Source: Panopea generosa
Taxonomy: Eukaryota > Mollusca > Bivalvia > Adapedonta > Hiatellidae
DNA: 64,000 bases
Assembly: GCA_029582155.1 (NCBI GenBank)
Contig: CM055901.1
Coordinates: 5,994,874-6,058,873, forward strand
Reading direction: 5' to 3'
Shown: positions 28,227 to 40,200 of the stretch, piece by piece
Position numbering within the stretch: the stretch's first letter is position 1
Layout: every line of letters begins with the position of its first letter
Made by a program: the position numbers and the translations under genes
Notes under the pieces: generated by a model
Database searches by the model: none
Told to the model about the DNA's origin: nothing
The model's input: only the letters and a program-made list of their open reading frames with translations

Positions 28227-31200
28227 TTTAGCGTCATTTTTATGCCATCGAGGGCTAACAGACGATCAGTTAACCTAACCATTGTTTCCTGGGATTAACC
28301 AGTACTCTACACACCCTGTCTCCGCAAGTAACTGATAACTTTCCCACTAAAATCAGTGGTGAAAGACAAATGATAATGAGACACAATGTCATATATCAAT
28401 CATCACGGAGACTGTTGCCGGGCGGGGGATTCAAACTCACGGCCCCTGGATTGATAGTCAGACGCGTAACCGACTGAGCTAATCGGGCCCGGCATAAATG
28501 TTTAATACTAGGCACAGTAAACTTTTCAGAGAAATGTCGGTATGCAGTAAATGTTTTACCATGACAAGAAACGTGAGAAATGATACATTATAAAACATCA
28601 TCATCTGGCTATGATATATAAAACTGGGAAATGAAATGACTCTTTTATGCAATACTATTAGAAAAAAAGTTGAAGTAAGTTATCCTCCATCTGTAGGGTC
28701 AATGTATTTTCATTGATACATGTTTGCAGACCTTCTGGAGATAAAAGCTCTTATTCATTTTTATGAGGCGCCAAACATGACTATATTCAGTGACATAAAT
28801 ATATATGTTGTTTGTAAATATATATATACGTTTAAGTAAAATATATACACCCTCGACAAATAAATATGGTAAACTGACTATATATATAAATATTGGCACA
28901 TCGGTAAAAATATATATACATTATGAAAATAAAATATATACACGTTATGCAAACAAAATATATATACATTATGCAAATAAAATATATATACATTATGCAA
29001 ATAAAATATATATGCATTATGCAAATAAAATATATATACATTATGCACACAACCTCAAAGTGGAATCAGTTTTGCAACAAAAAGGTAGTGAGGAATCTAC
29101 CCATTTTAACAACAAGAGTTCCAAGTTCAAAATGGGCCATAACTGTGCCAAAATGCAATCCAGAGTTATGGTTCTTGTCTGTGTGTGTTCCATTGATGAT
29201 GGTGAACACACATGCGAAGTTTCTTTCACATCAAATGAAAGATTGCATATATTAGATATCTTAAACTTAAACACAAAAGTTAAACCTGGGTGTCTACAGA
29301 CGACACCGGGGTCATGGCAATAGCGCTCCTTGGACTTCGTCCCGGTGAGCTAAAAACAGTTAAACAACACATCATAAGCATGTAAATTTTATGTAGAAAG
29401 ATGAAGAAGTAAGTTCAGTATCCATGGGTGGCAAAAATTTTATATGGATATTTCAAGATTTTTTATTTATTACTTTAAAAATGGGCTAAAAACAAGAGAA
29501 TGATCACAAAAAATAACTGTACACGTAAAAAATACAGTATTGAGTATCTGCATTTCGAGACCCATTGACTGGTGCAATCATTAATCATGGGTAATCCATT
29601 ACAATACTCTCCATTCATCATGGGTGGAGAGTATCAGAGCATTCATTCATCATGGGTGGAGAGTATCAGAGCATTCACCCGGGGGTATCCCACGATGGAC
29701 AATATGGTAGTCACTATAGCGAGACAGGCATGGAATTTCTTGCTTTTTCTCTTGGGTTCATCAAACATGAATCAGTCATTGACTGATATAAACTTATAAA
29801 GAGAATGCAATCAATTGATATAGATTTTATAGGAAATGTCATAGATTGATAAAGATTTATTAAGAAAATGCCATAGATTGTTATAAATTTATAAAAGACT
29901 GTCATAGATTGATATAGATTTATAAAGGACTGTCATAGATTGATATAGATTTATAAAGGACTGTCATAGATTGATATAGATTTATAAAGGACTGTCACAG
30001 ATTGATATAGATTTATAAAGAAAATGACATAAATTGATATAGATTTATAAAGAAAATGCCATAGATTGATACAGATTTATAAAGGAAATGCAATTAACTG
30101 ATATAGATTTATAAAGGAAATGTTATAAATTGATATACATGTAGGTTTATAAAGGAAATGCAATAAAGTGATATAGATTTATAAAGGAAATGTCATAGAT
30201 TAATGGACTTAAAAAAGAAATGTCATTGATTGATATAGATTTATAAAGGAAATGGCATAGATTGATATTGATTTATATAGGAAATGTCATAGATTGATAG
30301 ATTTATAAAAGAAATGTCATAGATTTATATAGATTTATAAAGGAAATGTCATGGATTGATAGATTTATAAAGATAATGTCACAGATTGATATAGATTTAT
30401 AAAGGAAATGGCATAGATTGATATAGATTTATAAAGGAAATGTCATGGATTGATAGATTTATAAAGATAATGTCACAGATTGATATAGATTTATTAAGGA
30501 AATGTCATTGGTTGATAAATTTATAAAGATAATGTCGCAGATTGATATAGATTTATAAAGGAAATGTCATGGATTGATAGATTTATAAAGATAATGTCAC
30601 AGATTGATATAGATTCATAAAGGAAATGGCATAGATTGATATAGATTTATAAAGGAAATGTCATGGATTGATAGATTTATAAAGATAATGTCACAGATTG
30701 ATATAGATTTATAAAGGAAATGTCATTGGTTGATAAATTTATAAAGATAATGTCGCAGATTGATATAGATTTATAAAGGAAATGTCATAGATTGATAGAT
30801 TTATAAAGATAATGTCATAGATTGATATAGATATATAAAGGAAATGTCATCGGTTGATAGATTTATAAAGATAATGTCACAGATTGATAAAGATTTATAA
30901 AGGAAATGTCATGGATTGATAGATTTATAAAGATACTGTCACAGATTGATATAGATTTATAAAGATAATGTCACAGACTGATATAGATTTATAAAGATAA
31001 TGTCACAGACTGATATAGATTTATAATGGAAATGTCATTGGTTGATAAATTTATAAAGATAATGTCATAGATTGATATAGATTTATAAAGGAAATGTCAT
31101 GGATTGATAGATTTATAACGATAATGTCACAGATTGATAAAGATTTATAAAGATAACGTCACAGACTGATATAGATTTATAAAGGAAATGTCATTGGTTG

Positions 31201-34200
31201 ATAGATTTATAAAGATATTGTCACAGACTGATATAGATTTATAAATGAAATGTCATAGATTGATAGATTTATAAAGATAATGTCGCAGATTGATATAGAT
31301 TTATAAAGGAAATGTCATAGATTGATAGATTTATAAAGATAATGTCACAAACTGATATAGATTTATAAAGGAAATATCATGGATTGATAGATTTATAAAG
31401 ATAATGTCATAGATTGATATAGATTCATAAAGGAAATGTCATAGATTGATATAGATTCATAAAGGAAATGTCATAGATTGATATAGATTCATAAAGGAAA
31501 TGTCATAGATTGATATAGATTTATAAAGGAAATGTCATAGATTGATATAGACTTTAAGTGTAAATGTAAAATTTAACAATTGGCAGATTCTTCAAAACTT
31601 GTCACATAGATTCATCCTACAATTTTCTTAAAACAAAGTTGAAATGCTTTAAATCTTTTACATCTGATGCCTTTGATAGTATTCACTTCACACAAAAACA
31701 GATAAAACAGAAAATACACGTAAGAATAATAGCGCTCTTGTAACATTACCTTGGTGAAAGAGTGACAGCGTTTCCTGCGACACCAACACCCGTGATTAAA
31801 TTAAAATCCACTGTGCAGACAATATAACAGTTGATTACTACCATGGTATATAACAACTCTAACAATATCACACCAAAACAACAAGTCATTACTTATATAA
31901 GATTTTTTTCACAAATATAACTATAATTTATCATAATAATACTGATAACGATATACTTTATATGAAGTGCATGGTAGAGTATTTTACTTGAGCAATGTAT
32001 TTTATCTGAACATGCTCAATACTGGTTCCAGCCAGGAATAAAAACTAGCAAGAGAGATTTGCATATCTCTATCATAATTTATTTAAAGGGAATATATCAG
32101 GATTTTTCAAAATTTTAAGATATGTTTTTCGTATATAGCATGCATATATCTACTCACTGACCCTGAATTGCCAAAAGGATATCTTTAAACATGTGAAAAT
32201 AATATAATGAAACGAGAAATCCTAGGTAAGACTAAAATCGATTCAAAACATTTTATGGCGCATAAAATGAGTTGTGATTTCATTTTAATTTCGATTTGAA
32301 CCATGATGCAGATTAAAAAATTGATAAAAATTGTTTCCTGTTAGTAATAGAAAGGGTCCGAATGACGCCAAGAAGTATTTTAGCACTGCCTAATTTTAGA
32401 ATGGGGATTTCTTTTCAAGTTCTCCACTCCAATTTAAATATCCAATTTGTAGCATTTTAGTGGATTTAACAAACCAAACCACTCAGATTTTATTTTATTA
32501 GTGATAATGAGATGCTTTTATCTATTTCAATAATTTTTAATTTTTTAAGATATTTATAGCATTTATTCCAGATATACTCCCTTCAAAAGACGTTTAAACA
32601 AACGACATCATCAGCGGCCCTTTCAACAGCTCCAGAGAGTAAAAATGTTATACTTTAGACATAATTTTTTTTATCATGAACATAATGAGAGGAAATTTGC
32701 ACCAAAATCATACATAAGTATTTATTTTTTCTGTGGAATAACTCTGTACATATATATTTGGGATGATGACCAATATCAGATTTTATATTTTACTTGAAAC
32801 TTAATGTCTCTGATAAATTGAGTAATTCTTAAAACAAGAGGCCCAAGAGGGCCTGAGGATGCTCTGCTGTCTCATAGTGGCCACTAAGCACTTTTTGAAA
32901 TTTCACAATATTTACCCTCTTTGGGGGTCGTCTTATCAACTTATGAATAAATACCCCATCCATACCCATTATAAACAAAAAGCTAATTGCTATGAAAAGA
33001 TAATACTTTAAGTTCCAATACCATTCATCTGTTAAAAAAAATAGTCCCTGTACAGAATCCATATACAACCAGTAGCCTTCTTGATTTGCCAGAATTTCAA
33101 TCGCCCACTCTTAGGTATTTGTTATGAGCAGAAATGCTTTAGATTTTAAATAGAAGTAAGTTTTTTTGTACACATGGATGTGAAAATGAAATAATTCAGT
33201 TTTCCTTATAATATTCCTATGTAAAAGTAAAAGTCACCTTGAAGGACCCCAATATAACCCAGTCCCTTGATATGCGGAATCTTCAATCCCTTGCTGATGT
33301 AAAGATAATTTATATCAAATATGAACTAGAGGAAGATTTATGAAAATTCCAAATTTAAACCATATTGCCCCCATTCCCTGGCCCCTTATGGAAATTCAAT
33401 CCTCTTTGTTGAACAAAATCAATTTTGCTGTTACTTGACAATGCTTTAGATCTCAAATTGAAAAACATAACTTATTATACACACAAATGGACGACAAAAT
33501 GAGAATTTTCCATATTCCCATAGTATTCCTATGTAAAACTCAAAGTCCTGATAAGGCCTCTATACATTCCAGTGCCCCTTAATTTGTACAAACTTAGAAC
33601 TCTTTATCATATGGGTAATTTATATTAAATATGAACAAATCTGACTGACTGGTTATTGAGAATAAGAACTATAAGAGAATGCTCAATTTTAACCACTTTG
33701 TGACCCAACCTGACTCCTTTTAGAAAGTCAATCCTTCAAATCTTATTTGTTATAACTAGAAGATGCTCCAAAACTCAAAATGAATATAAAAAAAAATCAT
33801 AAATGGATGAAAGAATGAGAATTTCTTGTTTTCCCATAGCATTCCTATATAAAACTCAAAGTCCCCTTACAGGGTCCCTATAAATACAAGCAGCTTGATT
33901 TGTACAGACTTTAAACCCATACTCATTGTGATAATCTATACCAATTATGAACAAATTTTACTGATCAGTTATTGAGAAGAAGATTTTTGAAAATTTTCTA
34001 TTCTAACCATTTTTTGAGCCACCCTGGCCCCTTATGGAAAGTTTATTTTCCTTATTGAACCATATCTTATTTTCTATGACAAGATGATGCTTCAAGACTT
34101 AAATTGAATAATAATTTTGCCAAAATGGATGAAAAAAAAAAAAGAATTTTCTGTTATCCAATAGTATTCCCTATATAAAACTCAGTGCCCTTACAGGGCC

Positions 34201-37200
34201 CCTATAAATACAAGCCACTTGATTCATACAAACCCATATTCATTGGGAAAATCTATATTAAATATGAACAAATTTAACAAGTCGGTTTTGAGAAGAAGAT
34301 TTTTAAAAAAAATTCTATTTTAACCCTTTTGTGATCACCCCTTATGGAAAGTCAATTCTTCTTATTGAGCCAAATCTTATTTCCTATAACTAGCTGATGC
34401 ATCAGAACTCAAATTGAATAATAATTTTGCTTTAATAAAGAAAAAAATGAGAATTCCTATGTAAAAGTCCCCTTACAGGGCCCCTATAAATATTAGCACC
34501 TTAATTCTAATTTCCATTCAAACCCCTACACATAGGGATAATTTATGCCAAATATGAACAAATATGACTTATTGGTTCTTAAGAATACGATTTTTGAAAT
34601 TCCCTAATTTTTACCCTTTTATGGCCCCTTCTGACTCCTTTACACAGTGGAACCCAGTCATTTACAAATCTGAACCTCCATGACCAAACAATGCTTTTGT
34701 GAAAATAATGGCAAAATCAGTTCCTTTCTTTTTTTTTTTTTTTAAATTCATGTTTATTATGACATGTGTCCACTAATTAAACCCTCATGGCGGGTCATTT
34801 TTAACCCCAGGGACACCATTTCAACAAACCTACTATATTGGTTATCATTACTACATAAATATTTTCAAAAGCTGTTGGGCAGTCCATGTGAAGAATAATT
34901 TTTAAGTTTGTGACTATTTTTAATAACAGTGGCCATCTTGAATTTCAGATCTAAAAAAAAAAAATCTTCTGTATAGTTTCCTATGCAATAGAACATCCAT
35001 GTGAATTTGAGTTTAATTGACCTAGTGGTTTTAGAGAAAGTGCTGCTAATGGATGACAGACGATGGACAAGTTGCGCCATCGCATAAGCCCTTCTGGCCA
35101 GTAGAGCTAAATAAACACAACAGATTTATTATCGGTAAGTTTCTTTCTGAAGAATAATAATAAATAGAGCACCTACATCAAGGTTGAAGCAACTTATAAA
35201 TTATTCAAAGAGATGTCATCTGACTATGTCCATGATATTATATAGTCAGAAACAAAAGCAGTGTCAGCATTGTATGAAGCATAAACACTCTTAAAATGCT
35301 TGTTGATGGGTGGGTCCGGTAAGAAGTTTATGTTGTTGTTTTTTTTTGCTTTTGGATGTCAGGTAAACAGGGTATTCTTAACACTGATACCATCGCCTGC
35401 ATCCTGACCTTCCTCGCTTGAGGGGCATAATAGATGAGATAAAGAAATCAAGGCAATTGTCTGTTAATACTTTTGGTATTGCTAAGAAATAAGAGTTTAT
35501 AGAGGTCAACAATTCAAAGTTTATTGATGATAATGTTTTAGAAATACTAATTCAGGGAAGTTTTTCGCTAAACATTGCTAATAAACAGAATCCTAAAGAC
35601 TTTCTTATAATAATTCTCATTCAATTGGCAACATTCATAAGTTGTTACAGGTCTGTAAACATTACAGTCTCCTCAATAGGTAGCTTATAATAAAACCTAC
35701 CTTCAACTTTTCAAATTTGAATTGCAAATATCAAGATTTTAAGCAAAACTTCACAAAATATCTTTAATTACATGATTATCAATCATCACCATAAGTGTTA
35801 ACATTTGGAATTATCTGACTTGTAGGTGATACCACTTTCGTCAATTAACTTTTAAGTAAGAGAGATGTTCTCTGGAGCTGTTCAAATGCAGAGCACACAA
35901 ATACATGACTTTATACTTAATTCAGGTTTATTACTTCCATTGTATATAAAAACAAATTACCAGGTAATAAACATTTCGCAATCACAATATAATGTGCTGG
36001 TTTATAACACCATGTACAATCTTGAATTTCACTTGTACAACTCAAGAATAAATACAGTTCAAGATTGGTAATAAAGTTCAAATTCTAATTCTCAAATTTT
36101 AATTCTAATTTCCAAGACTCCAGTAAAAGTTACACTCACTGTATAAATCATTTAAAGTCAGTTTTACAAAAAGGCCATACTTAAAAACTTCTTTGTTTGC
36201 ATTTTCCAGACCAAACAGTTTAGAAATGAGGTTGGCATTTTCAGTTGTTTTCCCATTCAATAATTAAAAATTCTTTATATGAAAATTTTACAAAAATAAT
36301 AGCACCAAAACATGAAAAAGGCCAATGATACGGTTTTGGTCCACCCTCTTTGCATAGGTGTAGAAAAACAAAAACAAAAAATTCAATTGTGGCCTTGAAT
36401 AAACTTGTAACTGTCATTGTTATATCCCTTTCAAAAAATAATTACATCAGCTTAAGGCCATTATAATTTAATTGCTAGATTATCATCCAAATTTTTTTAA
36501 AAACGGGGAGTGGGGGAGGGAGTATTTTATTTCTTAATTTTATTTTTAAAGGGTCGGAATGGTATGAAAATTAAGAGGCGGGCAGGGATGATAATCTAGC
36601 AATTAGATTATTATGGCCTAAAATAAAGCATGATAATCTGTATGGAAACTGTGATTAAACTTCACCCAAATAAACATTATGTTGCAGATACAGCCACCAT
36701 CATGTTAATACACTCCAGTCTCCATATAATGCATAGCCAAAGAACCAAACCGCGATATAGACAGATCTGCGTTATAAATAATCACAGCTATGGAAAGTTC
36801 CACATGTATATGGAATGAGACATCACCTGTGTATCTTTATGCACACATCTTTCAGCCAGTTTCAATAAATAGTGTAACTTATCATGAAATGATTACTTAC
36901 ATTGTTTCTATTCTGTTATTATATATGTCTATAGTATATACCAATAACTTGGACAAAAATGTGTTTGTTTTGAAACAAAGACATTCTGTGTCGGCCATCT
37001 TTATGCACTTTGCATCATGTGATTGACATGTGATTCTATAAACGAACCAAGTGAAAAGTCTGTATATTCAGTTTAAAGTACATGTATAAAATATCATATT
37101 ACCCTAAAAAAAAATGTGACAATTAATGTGTAATAAACAACACACCACTGTTTGTCGGGGTAAATCAATTAAAAGCATTATTGTGCATAACCATGGGTAG

Positions 37201-40200
37201 TTATCACCATGTCAGACTAAATTACTTAGGCAAATTTTAAATGAATTTGCAAACTTCGCGATTTAGTTTTGATTTTTCAAATCAATATTAATTTTTTTAA
37301 TATGTGAGCCATAGAAAAAAGCGTTATAACGATTTTCATATTGTATCAGACCGTGTAATCTCGGGACTGCTGTGTGCTTCAATTATTGCTAAGTACATAA
37401 CACATCTATAAAATACCATTTATAATATACTTGGAAGTCAGAAAAGCAGTCAGAAAGCAGTGTGTTAGTTGTATGTACATGTACAATTCCACTATATTTT
37501 GATATCATTAACAACTGTCAGCTCCAATATTTATCAAAAGTGGAAATATTTCTATGAACCTTGGTAGAAACAAACATGAAGTTAAAACTCTGATGGTTAG
37601 TAAACAGTTACATCTTAAGATCATTACTGAATTATGTAACTCCATTTTTAATAATTTCCAAATTAAGTAGTACTAAAACTATCCCCTTAATGCTGAGCAC
37701 CATGCCAGGAAGCTTCTAGTACCATTTTTCAAGTCTTTGGTTAGATCTGGCCGGGGATCAAACCAATGACCTTCGGCATGTGAGGCAGACACTCTACCTT
37801 TAAATCACCTCGCTGCGGTGCAATCATGCTTTACATTGAAACAGTAAGCCTCGTATCAGATAGTCTGTATCAGTGATTGAAGTGTTCCTTGTTTTAAAGA
37901 CTGTACGGCATAGATGGGAGCAATCAGTTATGAGTCAGGTGCCCTACAGCTAGAACAAAGCTATGATCATCACTGAAAAAGTTATGATTGGAGGTATGAG
38001 CTATATGTGAGAGAGGTTGCCAGTTACTTATGGAAAGGATGGACATTCCATTCCAGATTCATTCTTAGGTCTTACTTCATCAGTAATGGAGGCCATTATA
38101 TAATATACTAGTTGAAAATGTGAGAAAAAATAAAGATAAGTAATAAAAAAAAATGTGTCCGTAATAATTTTATGTATATGGCACACAAGAATATATATAA
38201 AAAGGTCAAATATTTAAGCAGTAAAGTGTTTCACTATGGTAATTTGAATGTCATATTGTTATCTTTTTTGTTTAGTTTCTGCCAAAGTTCAGCAAGAAAT
38301 TCCTAAAATTAGAACACTGATATTGGCAACCCATTTCACATTACAAGTCAACTACCGAGGTAAAAAAGTATGGCTATTTTTCTGAAGTACAATACAATAT
38401 CTGACAAATCAGTTTGCCGGCACGGCCATTCCACACAGGCAAAAACCAGAAACCATTTCTTTTCTTAAAAATCTACAGAGTTCAAATATGGTATCTTTCA
38501 CACCTTATGATTTTGAAAAAAAAATTTTTAAAATGTTACTGTTTGGAATGATTCATCCGTAAGGGCATTAAAATAATACACATGTATGTTATAAATAGAA
38601 AAATATCTAATTTCATTGCAATGTTTCTAAATTTCAATATAATGTATTTACCATCTACCATTTCAGTAAAAACATAAACTTTTAGGACTAGTTATATACA
38701 TATTTACATAAAATACTTGGATTCTAAAAGAGATTGTAGAAAATAATCAAAGATATGTTAGCAATTATGTTATTCCAACAGCTGTTATACAGAGTATACA
38801 TTAAGATAAAGATTTGAAGATGGTTTGAAGAAAGAATCTATTCTGGTTATGATAGCAGATCTATGTTATCCTACTACATGTAACAGAGTAACAGCAGTCA
38901 TACAGGTTAAAGTTATATATTTAAAACCAAGTTTGGTGAGGAACATTGATACCAGTTATCAGAGCATCTATGTTACACTACATAGTTACCTGGGACAGGT
39001 ATAAACATGGATCCTACCATTAAATAAAACATGTTAGTCATAGCCAATGGTCATATAGTTATATAACTATTTATATCAACTACAAATGTATCCCTGAAAC
39101 ATTTGTCATGCTGAATACAAGTTCCTCCTTTACAAATGACCATTTCTTTAAATAATGATTGATTGATAGATTGATTGATTGACTGATTGAATATTCAACA
39201 TCATTTTTATGCCATGGAAGGCTAAATGATGATCAGTTAATCTAACCACTGTTTCCTGGAACCCTGAAAGATTTACCAATACTCTAGCACATCCCATCTT
39301 TGCAAGTAACCAATAACTTTCTCACTTGAGTCAGCAGTGAGAGACGAATGATAATGAGATACAATATATCAATCCTCAAGGAGACTGTTGCCAGGCAAGG
39401 ATTCAAACTCACAACCCCTGGATTGATAGTAACCGACAGAGCTTATTGGGCCAAGCTTCTCTAAATAAAGCTGATGCATTGACTGTCCACAGGAAGGAAT
39501 GCAAGTGCTGGGGTAAGAGGGCATAAACACCTTCAACACATTTTCAAGTGTAAGGCACTCATTGAAATATATTTCACTAGTAAAACTTATATTAACCAGT
39601 TAAAGGCATCATATTTAGTTTGTTTCATTTTAGGCATTAAAATGAGAAAAGATATACAAAGAAAAATAATGATTTAGAGGAAAGTATACTTTTGCTATTT
39701 TTTTTAAAAAAATTGTGCGCTTGGGGAATACAATTTCTGATAGTCAAGCGCTTGGGTGCTTAAATGGCCTGTGGAGAAGTCTGTCCAATACATGTTTTAC
39801 CTTCATAACATTATATAAAGAATGATTTTCATGTTATGATGAGTTACATGTTTAAGATTATTTGAATATGCAATGGTAATACAGTAAACAGAAAAACAGC
39901 ATGTTTTATAGAGCTAAATGCATGTGTAACCCTGTAACCTTGACTCGTTGCGGAACCAATATATTTGTGAAAAAAATGAGAAAAACTCAATTTCACTTTC
40001 TTTATATTAGTTAAACATGCACAAGACAGTACTGGTCATTTTTTCAAAGGAAACATTTAGGAAGCAAATTTTAAGTTTAACTATTCATGCAATGCAAGTA
40101 AGAACTGCACATACACTTACAATTCTATTATTTACTATTCGTGCAATGCCAGAAACAAACATGCATAAACTATATCTTTACTATTCATGCAAAGTTAGAC

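Larger units (their letters stand above)
17289..31749 (-). other. 14.5-kb AGBL5 intron between exons 12 and 13
   Basis: Between the listed elements, the stretches 17.3-19.4, 20.9-22.3, 22.6-23.7, 25.2-26.4 and 27.3-28.2 kb are AT-rich intron without recognisable genes. (ATT)n simple sequence lies near 18.29-18.33 kb. Confidence 0.6.

Noticed and set aside
28400-28493. tRNA gene-like A and B boxes in several places
   Set aside because: All are heads of SINE copies with bodies, tails and in some cases TSDs; cloverleaf pairing is not intact.
31750-31774. 25-nt alternative form of exon 12 using an internal GTCGCAG acceptor
   Set aside because: It would break phase with exon 11; the 61-nt version fits both neighbours.
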